From Bacteroidota bacterium (GTDB lineage Bacteria; Bacteroidota; Bacteroidia; B-17B0; Aurantibacillaceae): DNA of 64,000 bases. The stretch covers positions 62,001 to 126,000 of the forward strand of contig JAIUNM010000004.1 in assembly GCA_020162035.1 (NCBI GenBank), given 5' to 3'. This document shows positions 18,231 to 25,037 of the stretch, one piece after another. The stretch's first letter is position 1. Each line of letters opens with the position of its first letter. The notes under the pieces were generated by a model. That model ran no database searches and had not been told where the DNA came from. It was given only the letters and a program-made list of their open reading frames with translations. A program made the translations under genes and the position numbers.

Positions 18231-19480
18231 TTTTCTTTTCCTTCTATCCAATCAATTTCGATAAAATAAATACCAGTTGGTAACCTTGTTACATCAATAC
18301 TTTCAACTAAAACACCTTTTGATACAATTTTATTATTAGTATCGTATATTAAAAAGTTACCTTTTAAATTTTTATTTATTTTAATAATCAAATAATCATT
18401 AGCAGGATTAGGGCTAACATTAATTGTTGTGTTGTTATTGTTTTTTATAGAAACAGTAACTAATGTTAGAGTTTTAACAGCCGAATCGCCAGAACATAAA
18501 TTTTTAACAACGTGGCTAACCGTATGCGTACCCGTAGTTGTATAAGTAATAATAGGATTTATGGCACTTGAATTTGGCCCTTGACCAAAATACCAATTAT
18601 GACTAAATGTTGTATTTGTAGAAACTGAATTAAATTGAATAAAATTAGATGTTATGAAACTATATGTAAAAGCAGCATGAGGCTCATTAACTCCTATATT
18701 CCATGTTAATAAACTATCATTTACAGTTTTATTAGCTATGTTTTGTAAATGTAGCGCTACAGCATTACTTAAACCTGCTTTGTAATTATTATTTACAACC
18801 GATTTTTTAAATAACACTTCATAAAATACACAAGCTGCTAAATAAGAACCCGCAAGAGATGGATGACTTTGATCAACATCATATAATTCTAATGCAGGAC
18901 TATAAGAAATTGAAGCTCTAAAAGCCTCACCAACAGGCGACATTATACTTTTTGTAGTATCTGCAAACATTTTATAAGATGCTCTTAAACGATTTTGCAT
19001 ACCAGTGTATGTACAAACTGGAGGATATGCACCGCAATTACCTGCATCGCCATTTTTACGACCCCAAGTTTCGTAAAAAACAGTTTGAGAGCAAGTATTA
19101 TTTTTATTTATTACACTATCTAATTTAATTGCATAAGGTAAAGTTTGAATATTAACTTGTGAGGGAGAAAATGATGGTTCTTGACTTTGAGCTTGAAGCA
19201 CAACATATTGCCATGCTTGTGAATTAATTTTGCTAATTGTGGTGGCATTGTTAAAATGATTATTAAATGTATATCCACCAATTACGTTTTGGTCAAACAC
19301 TAAATCATCTCCATTGGCTTTTGCTAAACTATCAATTAAAACTGGTAAATTGTTTACATATGTGTAACTATTTCCAATAAACAAACAAGTTAAAGTTTTG
19401 GTATTGGTTTGTGCCGGAAAAATATTTGTAATAAGTAAACCTAAAATTATTAGTTTAATTTTTAAATAACTACATTTCAT
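18209..19480 (-). CDS. Secreted SGNH-type hydrolase with PKD-like domain and T9SS type A sorting domain
   Basis: 423 residues: signal peptide (about 1-23, ending IFPAQ), an SGNH hydrolase-like domain with the nucleophile block LFIGNSYTYVNNLP and catalytic DQSHPS (Asp/His pair near residue 210), then a PKD-like beta-sandwich (about 270-345, FSHNWYFGQGPNSSAINPIITYTTTGTHTVSHVVKN), and a C-terminal sorting domain beginning VSPNPANDYLIIKI and ending with LPTGIYFIEIDWIEGKEKIKFIKN. The order means export by Sec, then the type IX system, probably with surface release or anchoring. The ester substrate is unknown. A TAATTTTG box lies 29 bases before the ATG. Single gene. Confidence 0.88.
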   Translation of the reverse strand: MKCSYLKIKLIILGLLITNIFPAQTNTKTLTCLFIGNSYTYVNNLPVLIDSLAKANGDDLVFDQNVIGGYTFNNHFNNATTISKINSQAWQYVVLQAQSQEPSFSPSQVNIQTLPYAIKLDSVINKNNTCSQTVFYETWGRKNGDAGNCGAYPPVCTYTGMQNRLRASYKMFADTTKSIMSPVGEAFRASISYSPALELYDVDQSHPSLAGSYLAACVFYEVLFKKSVVNNNYKAGLSNAVALHLQNIANKTVNDSLLTWNIGVNEPHAAFTYSFITSNFIQFNSVSTNTTFSHNWYFGQGPNSSAINPIITYTTTGTHTVSHVVKNLCSGDSAVKTLTLVTVSIKNNNNTTINVSPNPANDYLIIKINKNLKGNFLIYDTNNKIVSKGVLVESIDVTRLPTGIYFIEIDWIEGKEKIKFIKN

Positions 19481-19623
19481 TGCTGATGTTTAATTAAATT
19501 TTGAAACAACAAAATTAATATAAATTAAGTTTCGGATTTAAAGAATTATAGGAAATAACAATAAATCTAGATAAAATAGTTAATTATTGAGATTAAAATC
19601 TGTATTTAATAATGGAGCTGTAT

Positions 19624-20085
19624 TTACTTCCAAAATTCATCTTTCCAATCATCACTTATTGTTTCGTTATTATGAATTTGATTAATTGATTCCATAATTT
19701 CAGAAGTTACAAGTTGTTCTATTTCATTAAATAAAATTCGTTCTTCAAAACGTATATGTTGTTCTAATTCATGTTCAATTGCTAAAAGAGATTTTTTTAT
19801 TTCTATTTTTTCAGAAAATAATTCACGCAAACGCTTGTGTTCAGAAATAGCTCTTTCTACTAAAAGATGATTATTGCCTAAAACTGGAAAAGCAATTTCT
19901 TCTTCTAATTTAAAATGAGTTTTCAAATTTGCTTCAAAAAACCAATCAGTATAATTTTTTATTCTTTCAATTTCTATATTTTTGCTAAATCCAGTTTTAA
20001 TTTTCCAGCATAAAAGTAAACCATGATGATGCTCTCTACTTAATGGTTTTAAAAAATTACTACGTTTAATTGGGGCTTTATTCAT
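19624..20085 (-). CDS. Haemerythrin-domain protein with intact di-iron ligands
   Basis: 153 residues forming one four-helix bundle. Candidate ligands are His19-21 (SREHHHGLLLCW), His57 and Glu61 (THFKLEEE), His83 (ISEHKRL), and His110 and Glu114 (QHIRFEE), the expected set for a di-iron site. Such proteins bind oxygen or NO, or supply iron for cluster repair. It is the last gene of the run from 23146, 12 bases after the ferredoxin, next to Ric, which has a related fold. A paralogue at 24181 has lost several of these ligands. Confidence 0.88.
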   Translation of the reverse strand: MNKAPIKRSNFLKPLSREHHHGLLLCWKIKTGFSKNIEIERIKNYTDWFFEANLKTHFKLEEEIAFPVLGNNHLLVERAISEHKRLRELFSEKIEIKKSLLAIEHELEQHIRFEERILFNEIEQLVTSEIMESINQIHNNETISDDWKDEFWK

Positions 20086-20097
20086 AACCGTTTATTT

Positions 20098-20439
20098 TTA
20101 ATTTACAATTGCTATTTCAAGATTATGGATATTAGAATCTATCATAATTTGACAAGCTAATCTTTTATTTAAATTGGAAATATTGTGTTTTTTTAATGTA
20201 ATTTGTTCATTCCTGTTAACATCAATTATTTTAGTTTTTTTAGTTATAATTTCTATTAAACAAGTGCAACATTTTCCAACACCTTTACATTCGCCAAAGT
20301 TATTAATAAAAATATTATCATTTAAAAGTTCCATTAAATTTTCGTACTCATTTGTGTATGTATTTAATGTTATTTTTTCAGAACCATTTAAAACAATTAT
20401 TTCAATATTTTTATCCAACTTAATACTTATTAAAAACAA
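20098..20439 (-). CDS. [2Fe-2S] ferredoxin, adrenodoxin-type spacing
   Basis: 113 residues with a beta-grasp ferredoxin pattern. Cluster cysteines are Cys51, Cys57 and Cys60 (GECKGVGKCCTC, spacing C-x5-C-x2-C) and Cys96 (RLACQI); Cys58 is extra. The C-x5-C-x2-C spacing matches adrenodoxin/Isc-type ferredoxins. The start overlaps the ric stop by ten bases, which suggests translational coupling and a role as electron donor to Ric, to the truncated haemoglobin, or to the haemerythrin. The partner is inferred from position only. Confidence 0.87.
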   Translation of the reverse strand: MFLISIKLDKNIEIIVLNGSEKITLNTYTNEYENLMELLNDNIFINNFGECKGVGKCCTCLIEIITKKTKIIDVNRNEQITLKKHNISNLNKRLACQIMIDSNIHNLEIAIVN

Positions 20440-21167
20440 TTTGGTTGCATTAAATCTTCTTCAAGAAAAATTGCTTTTGGAAACAGTATATTATTTTCAA
20501 GATGTATGTGTTGATGTAAATCTTCTTCAAACTCCTTTAATAATGAGAATGTAACTTTGTATGTATTACACGCATCTTTAGGGGGTGTATAATCATTAGT
20601 TAACTCTGCTATTTTTCTAAACCTTTCACCTTCAGCGGTATGTTCGTTCATCATATTTTGAATTGGATTTTGAACAGAGCCAAATGGAATTTTTATAGTT
20701 CCTCCGCTTTGTTTAAAAGCTTCAAGTTTTCTTATAAAAGGAAATATTATCAATTCTTCTTTTTTCATATGCACGGTTAATTCTTCTACACAACCTTGAA
20801 AAAGAACTTGTACTTCATTTAATTCAGGATGTTGTGGCCCATGAACTTTTACTATTTTATTAAGAAAAGGTGTAATTTCAATAATTTTTGATTCAACAAA
20901 ACGATGATGTTTTTTCTCAATATAATCTGCTAATAAATCTAATGGCCATGAATTAAAATCAATGCTATCACTATTATTAGTATTTTGTATTACATTTTGT
21001 AATGATTTAATTAATTCATCTACATTAATCTTTTTTTGATTACAGGCCTCTTCAATTGTTCTATTACCATTACAGCAAAAATCAATACCACTTTTTTTAA
21101 ATACACTTGCTGTTTTGTAATTTCGAGCAACTAAGGCACCGATGTTTAAGTTTTTTGTGATTTCCAT
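20430..21167 (-). CDS. ric: Iron-sulfur cluster repair di-iron protein Ric (ScdA/YtfE/NorA family)
   Basis: 245 residues. An N-terminal ScdA_N/DUF542 domain (about 1-60) includes the CC pair at 31-32 in SGIDFCCNGNRTIEEAC, then a haemerythrin-like di-iron domain with HHRFVESKI, HGPQHPEL, HMKKEELIIFPF, NEHTAEGERF and HQHIHLENNILFPKA. The family repairs Fe-S clusters damaged by NO or peroxide. It sits in an operon with truncated haemoglobin and is probably under the Rrf2 regulator, which fits NO defence. Full length, no oddities. Confidence 0.95.
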   Translation of the reverse strand: MEITKNLNIGALVARNYKTASVFKKSGIDFCCNGNRTIEEACNQKKINVDELIKSLQNVIQNTNNSDSIDFNSWPLDLLADYIEKKHHRFVESKIIEITPFLNKIVKVHGPQHPELNEVQVLFQGCVEELTVHMKKEELIIFPFIRKLEAFKQSGGTIKIPFGSVQNPIQNMMNEHTAEGERFRKIAELTNDYTPPKDACNTYKVTFSLLKEFEEDLHQHIHLENNILFPKAIFLEEDLMQPNCF

Positions 21168-21178
21168 AATATATTTTT

Positions 21179-21955
21179 TTAAGGTTTTTGTGCAATAATT
21201 GTAATTGCATTCATGTTTTTTTGATATTTTCTAAAAATGCTTCTCATTTCATAAATTCTTTTCCTTGCTTTAGAGTGGGTTAAAACACTAAAAGCAATTT
21301 TAATTGTTCGAAATAAACCTTCATCGTCAATTAAACGTTTAAGTTCGAGTAGAGTCATTGAATTAGTATAAATTTCTTTAATAATAAAACCTTCGCTTTC
21401 TAAAAGGTATTTCCACTCGCTTTCTGTAAGTGGCCTGGCATTAACTTTAATCGCTAATGCTAATTCTTTTTGAATTTCAGATTTTACTTTATCTTCTATG
21501 TTATTTGGTGTAAGCGCTAATTCGTGTATTGCATATAATCCACCACTTTTTAAAACACGAAAAGTTTCTTTTATAATTTCTAATTTACGATGATCTGCAT
21601 GCATTGTTAACATTGCCTCGCCATAAACTTTATTTATTGAACTGTCTTGTAATGTTGTTTGTGATGCATTACCATTTATAATTTTTACATTTTTATAATT
21701 AAATTTATTTTTCAATAAATTAACAGCATCTTCATTTTGCTCAATTGCAAAATACATTTTAGGTGATTTTTGCAAAGTAATATTTGCTGTAAAACCTAAA
21801 CCTGGAGCAAGTTCAGCAACAACATCATTGCTATTTATGTTTAAAGCATTTATCATTTTTAAAGTGAGTTCTTTTCCACCTGGGCGTAAAACTCTTTTCC
21901 CCATTTTTGCTAAAATCCAATGACCTTGACTTTTTTCTATATTTTCTATTTTCAT
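21179..21955 (-). CDS. Class I SAM-dependent methyltransferase, unknown substrate
   Basis: 258 residues. The Rossmann core shows motif I as VVAELAPGLGFTANI (about 44-58), an acidic strand-2 end (FAIEQNEDA), NGNASQTTLQDSSINKVYGEAMLTM and a motif-III-like LKSGGLYAIHEL. The N-terminal EKSQGHWILAKMGKRVLRPGG is distinctive and may shape the substrate site. It lies between the second membrane protein (27-base gap) and ric (11-base gap), so it belongs to the probable NO-response operon. Substrate could be a small molecule, metal-type acceptor or quinone; nothing in the sequence decides it. Confidence 0.85.
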   Translation of the reverse strand: MKIENIEKSQGHWILAKMGKRVLRPGGKELTLKMINALNINSNDVVAELAPGLGFTANITLQKSPKMYFAIEQNEDAVNLLKNKFNYKNVKIINGNASQTTLQDSSINKVYGEAMLTMHADHRKLEIIKETFRVLKSGGLYAIHELALTPNNIEDKVKSEIQKELALAIKVNARPLTESEWKYLLESEGFIIKEIYTNSMTLLELKRLIDDEGLFRTIKIAFSVLTHSKARKRIYEMRSIFRKYQKNMNAITIIAQKP

Positions 21956-21982
21956 ATTATTAAATTAAAAATAAAAGCTTAA

Positions 21983-22417
21983 TTATTTATATTGTTTTAA
22001 ACTAAAAACAAAAAGGGCTATAATTTTAATAAATTCAAACAGTACATAATAAACATGCAAAAATGAATTTTCTATGTTTTTACCTTGAATTCTAAGTTCT
22101 GCGCGCTCGTCTAAAGCAGGTAAAAGCCATAATGTTTGAGTAATTAAAATTATAAAAGCAATAAAGTAAAATAAATTATTTATGCTTAAAATAGTGTGTT
22201 TATTTGCATAAAAAACAATTAAAATTGATAGAGCAAAAAACCACTCAACTTTATTTAGTGCTCCAAAAACTAAACGTCCAATTCCCAAACCAATTTGAAT
22301 ATTTACACCCGGAGCTTTAAATTTTAACCATGCCTCCATAAAGCTTATAGCACACACAAATCCAACCCACAAGTAAATTATAGCAATTGAATATGGGTAT
22401 TTAGAAACAATATTCAT
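21983..22417 (-). CDS. Four-helix membrane protein in the haemoglobin operon
   Basis: 144 residues with four predicted transmembrane helices (about 10-28, 55-73, 80-100, 118-138). Polar spots within the helices include Glu28 (ISFMEAWLKFKAPGV), Lys56-Glu58 (NKVEWFF) and a conserved-looking LPALDERAELRIQGK loop, plus a His near residue 125 (FLHVYYVLFE). The start overlaps the haemoglobin stop by four bases. I do not recognise a named family. Coupling to a globin suggests a membrane partner in NO or oxygen handling, by position only. Confidence 0.7.
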   Translation of the reverse strand: MNIVSKYPYSIAIIYLWVGFVCAISFMEAWLKFKAPGVNIQIGLGIGRLVFGALNKVEWFFALSILIVFYANKHTILSINNLFYFIAFIILITQTLWLLPALDERAELRIQGKNIENSFLHVYYVLFEFIKIIALFVFSLKQYK

Positions 22418-22806
22418 ATAGCTATTTTATCTGGATTATTTTTGTAATACTTAATTTTGTTTAAAAACATTTCGGCCATTTTATCTGCACGCCATTTTGC
22501 TTCATATGCTTTTTCACCAACAAAATTTTCATCAACTGTTAAATAAAATAATTCTAACCATCTATCAAAATGTATTTTATCGATAGGCAATTTAGCGTGA
22601 GGCACAAAAGGTCTACCATTATAAGTATGTTCATCTAATAATATAGTTTGCCAAAATCTATACATTTTTTCGAGATGAAAAGGCCAATTATCTTTAATTA
22701 CATCATCAAATATTTTCGCTAACAAATCATCTTCTTTTACTTTAGCATAAAAGCTATCAACTAGTAATTTTACATCATTAATATTGATTATGTTAGCTTT
22801 TAACAT
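22414..22806 (-). CDS. Group III truncated haemoglobin
   Basis: 130 residues with a 2-on-2 globin fold. Group III marks are the VKLLVDSFYAKVKEDDLLAKIF start, NWPFHLEKMYRFWQTILLDEHTYNGRPFVPHAKLPI and proximal His79 in DKIHFDRWLELF. Tyr20 sits at the B10-like position that stabilises bound ligand. Relatives bind O2 and NO and are linked to nitrosative stress in Campylobacter (Ctb). It is the second gene of the operon and overlaps the next membrane protein by four bases. Confidence 0.94.
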   Translation of the reverse strand: MLKANIININDVKLLVDSFYAKVKEDDLLAKIFDDVIKDNWPFHLEKMYRFWQTILLDEHTYNGRPFVPHAKLPIDKIHFDRWLELFYLTVDENFVGEKAYEAKWRADKMAEMFLNKIKYYKNNPDKIAI

Positions 22807-22834
22807 ATAATAAATTGAATTTTTTTAAACTATA

Positions 22835-23146
22835 TTAAATATTGGTTACTATAATTATAACGTTTAATAAAACACTTAAATAAAGAGTTATTAAACATAC
22901 TTTACCAGAGCCTTGTGCAATAAATACAGCATTACTTGCCATTGTAAGTGCGGCGCAAGTACATAATAAAATTACATTTGCATCATTTGCTAATAACAAA
23001 CCAGCGGCAATTGAACCTATACAACTTTGTGCTGTTAAATAAACTGCCATCCAAAAAAATCTTGCATTTTCAAATTTTATAACTTGATTTTCGAACCACC
23101 CTACATTTGTAGTTGAATTTACATTAATTGTGTTTTGTGTTTTCAT
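22835..23146 (-). CDS. Small membrane protein, first gene of NO-response operon
   Basis: 103 residues: a hydrophilic N-terminus of about 30 residues, then three hydrophobic helices (about 32-52, 56-77, 82-102). Helices carry Cys (QSCIGSI, LLCTCAAL, GKVCLITLY) and Asn/Gln (TMASNAVFIAQG). I do not recognise the family. It is the first gene after the operator-like palindrome at 23171-23190 and is followed 28 bases on by truncated haemoglobin. A membrane sensor or electron/NO-linked partner would fit, without direct proof. Confidence 0.7.
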   Translation of the reverse strand: MKTQNTINVNSTTNVGWFENQVIKFENARFFWMAVYLTAQSCIGSIAAGLLLANDANVILLCTCAALTMASNAVFIAQGSGKVCLITLYLSVLLNVIIIVTNI

Positions 23147-23170
23147 AATTTTTATTTTAAATTAAATATA

Positions 23171-23190
23171 TAAAGACCTTTTTATCTTTT
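23171..23190 (-). promoter_or_regulatory. Probable Rrf2 operator of the haemoglobin-ric operon
   Basis: Inverted repeat TAAAGACC-TTTT-TATCTTTT, 24 bases before the ATG at 23146. A near copy with the same half-site spacing stands in front of the Rrf2 gene (23683-23702), with a shared 13-base block TATCTTTTATTAA. A near-consensus -7 box TATATTTA (minus, 23163-23170) adjoins it, so bound protein would block the promoter. Confidence 0.6.
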
Positions 23191-23206
23191 ATTAAAATAA
23201 AAAAAA

Positions 23207-23641
23207 CTATCTCTGTAAAAATGCTAATCCTTTTTCTAAATTATCTGATAGTTCATTTATTTTGGTATTTTCTAACATGTTTTTTAGTTCATTTCTAACT
23301 ATTTTAAATTTATTATGTACAGGGCAAGGTTTTTTTTCAGAACATTCTTTAAAGCCTAAACCACAACCTTTGTAAATAGAGTCTCCATCAATTGCGGTAA
23401 CAATTTCACTTAATTTAAGGTTTAATAATTTTTTATTATTAATACTAAAGCCACCCGAAGGGCCTTTTGCTGATTCGATAATTTTTGCTTTGCTTAATTG
23501 TTGTAAAATTTTACCAGTAAATGCATTTGGAGAATTTATTGCATTTGCAATATCTTTAATACCTACTCTTTTATCTTGCTTAGTTTGTTTTGCAATATAA
23601 ATTGTTGCCCTAATTGCATATTCACAAGATTTCGAAAACAT
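23207..23641 (-). CDS. Rrf2 family transcriptional regulator, probable [2Fe-2S] NO/redox sensor
   Basis: 144 residues from the ATG at 23641. N-terminal winged helix (MFSKSCEYAIRATIYIA ... NAFTGKILQQLSKAKIIESAKGPSGGF) and the sensor cysteines Cys93, Cys100 and Cys106 (GCGLGFKECSEKKPCPVH, C-x6-C-x5-C), close to the pattern of NsrR and IscR. The frame reaches 23695, but that start would lie inside the promoter; a full -33/-7 promoter at 23661-23692 supports 23641. Neighbouring globin and Ric genes suggest an NsrR-like role. Spacing of the cysteines alone does not separate NsrR from IscR-like sensors. Confidence 0.92.
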   Translation of the reverse strand: MFSKSCEYAIRATIYIAKQTKQDKRVGIKDIANAINSPNAFTGKILQQLSKAKIIESAKGPSGGFSINNKKLLNLKLSEIVTAIDGDSIYKGCGLGFKECSEKKPCPVHNKFKIVRNELKNMLENTKINELSDNLEKGLAFLQR

Positions 23642-23660
23642 AAGTATTAAGTTTATGATA

Positions 23661-23692
23661 CAAATGTATGTTATTTTTAGATAAAAGACAAA
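23661..23692 (-). promoter_or_regulatory. Rrf2 gene promoter (TTTG - 20 bases - TACATTTG)
   Basis: On the minus strand a TTTG -33 box (23689-23692) is followed after 20 bases by TACATTTG (23661-23668), a full match to the Bacteroidota consensus. The -7 box ends 19 bases before the ATG. Confidence 0.7.
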
Positions 23693-23702
23693 CATATCTT
23701 TT
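23683..23702 (-). promoter_or_regulatory. Probable autoregulatory Rrf2 operator
   Basis: AAAAGACA-AACA-TATCTTTT is a 20-base inverted repeat with one mismatch between the half-sites. It covers the -33 box of the Rrf2 promoter and closely matches the site at 23171-23190, which suggests autorepression. Confidence 0.6.
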
Positions 23703-23745
23703 ATTAATTTTATATGATTATAATCATAATTAAAAAATCATTTAA

Positions 23746-24174
23746 TTATCTCCAAGTACCACTTAAAACTATTGTAGCTCCATTATTTTCAGTATCCATA
23801 TCTAACGGATATAAGATTTTGTAATCTTTAATATTTATAGAATTAGTGCTTAAACAACCACTTGAATCTCCATACAACGAAACTACGTATGTATTTTTAT
23901 AAAAATTCATTTCTATTGATTTTTCTAATCCAAATTTAACTGGCAAGGTAAAATAACTTGGATATGAATTAGTTGTTGCTAAAATTATTTGGTTTGAATT
24001 TTGGATTTGTATTACTTTTATGTATAAATTTTGTTTTGGTAAATTATTTACATTATTTGTTTTTAGGGTAAGGCTATTTAAATAAAAATCAATATTTTCA
24101 TTTTTCTTTTTACAACCATAATTTAATATAATTAATAAAAATGATAATACGTAAATTTTTAAAATATTTGTCAT
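23746..24174 (-). CDS. Lipoprotein, unknown function
   Basis: 142 residues with a signal peptide and lipobox (LNYGC, Cys21) followed by KKKNENID. The mature part is rich in beta-forming residues (LYIKVIQIQNSNQIILATTNSYPSYFTLPVKF), with one later Cys in SSGCLSTNS. No family recognised. It begins six bases after the haemerythrin-like gene stop, so it probably ends the efflux-DUF488-haemerythrin transcript. The Rrf2 gene, on the same strand downstream, has its own promoter. Confidence 0.72.
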   Translation of the reverse strand: MTNILKIYVLSFLLIILNYGCKKKNENIDFYLNSLTLKTNNVNNLPKQNLYIKVIQIQNSNQIILATTNSYPSYFTLPVKFGLEKSIEMNFYKNTYVVSLYGDSSGCLSTNSINIKDYKILYPLDMDTENNGATIVLSGTWR

Positions 24175-24180
24175 AAATAA

Positions 24181-24678
24181 TTATTTATTTTTAATTGTTT
24201 TCCAAAATGGATCATTCCAATCTTCAAACATTATATTCTCTTTATACAATTCCATAATCTTATTTAATTGTTTGTTTGGAATTGTATCAACAACAATTTT
24301 ATATATTTTATGTTTTTCAAATCTAACATAAGCTTCTAATTCTTCTTCAATTAAAGAAATTGATTTTTCTAAGTTTATTTGATCGGAAAACAATCTTTTT
24401 AGTTTTCGTTGGTAGCTTTTTGCTTTATGTACTGCATCTTTATTATTTTGAATTTGAGAAAAAATAAATTCTTCTTCAAAAGCAAAGTGATGAGTTAAAC
24501 ATTTATTAAAAAACCAGTCTGTATATAATTTTAACCTATATTTATCAATAGAGAAGGAAAAACCTTGCCTTAAATGCCAACAAAAAGTTAAAGCTTCGCT
24601 AAACTCTTTATTAATAGGTTGTAGCACAACATTATTAACATTTATTTGATTTTCATTTATTAATTCTTTCATAAACAA
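24181..24678 (-). CDS. Haemerythrin-like protein with degenerate metal site
   Basis: 165 residues, clearly a paralogue of the protein at 19624: the TDWFF, FEEE, LFSDQ and WNDPFWK blocks line up without large gaps. Of the matching ligands, His64 and Glu68 (HHFAFEEE) and Glu121 remain, but His19-21 of the paralogue become Phe26, Ser27 and Glu28, His83 becomes Gln90 and His110 becomes Tyr117. It therefore probably cannot hold a normal di-iron site and may act as a regulatory or binding partner. Its start overlaps the DUF488 stop by ten bases. Confidence 0.8.
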   Translation of the reverse strand: MFMKELINENQINVNNVVLQPINKEFSEALTFCWHLRQGFSFSIDKYRLKLYTDWFFNKCLTHHFAFEEEFIFSQIQNNKDAVHKAKSYQRKLKRLFSDQINLEKSISLIEEELEAYVRFEKHKIYKIVVDTIPNKQLNKIMELYKENIMFEDWNDPFWKTIKNK

Positions 24679-25028
24679 TGGTTTTCAAGAAATAATTTTA
24701 ATACTATTGCATGAGTATGCTCCTTATCTTTAGCTGCATAAACAAGGGTTACAATTTTTTTAAGTTTAATTAAGGATATAATTTCTGTAATACATTTATT
24801 GTTTTTAAGTTCTGTTTGATATTTCATTTTAAAATCGTGCCATAATAATGGATCATGCGAAAACCAACGTCTTAATGCTGAAGTAGGTGCTATTTTCTTT
24901 TCCCATAAATCAACTTTAGCTTTTTCTTTGCTTACGCCTCTTGGCCATAATCTATCTACTAAAATACGATAACCATCTTTTTCAGTTGGGATTTCGTAAA
25001 CACGTTTAATATTAATTTTAAATTTCAT
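24669..25028 (-). CDS. DUF488 family protein
   Basis: 119 residues, family-normal. Signature blocks are RILVDRLWPRGVSKEKAKVDLWEKKIAPTSALRRWFSHDP and the later VTLVYAAKDKEHTHAIVLKLFL. The biochemical role is unknown; relatives are often found with haemerythrins, nitrite or heavy-metal genes. Here it sits between the MFS efflux gene (nine-base gap) and the degenerate haemerythrin (ten-base overlap), in line with a stress-response unit. Confidence 0.9.
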   Translation of the reverse strand: MKFKINIKRVYEIPTEKDGYRILVDRLWPRGVSKEKAKVDLWEKKIAPTSALRRWFSHDPLLWHDFKMKYQTELKNNKCITEIISLIKLKKIVTLVYAAKDKEHTHAIVLKLFLENHCL

Positions 25029-25037
25029 AATAACTAT

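Noticed and set aside
20174..20554. 126-codon plus-strand frame opposite the ferredoxin and ric genes
   Set aside because: Antisense to two well-supported genes and lacking any recognisable domain.
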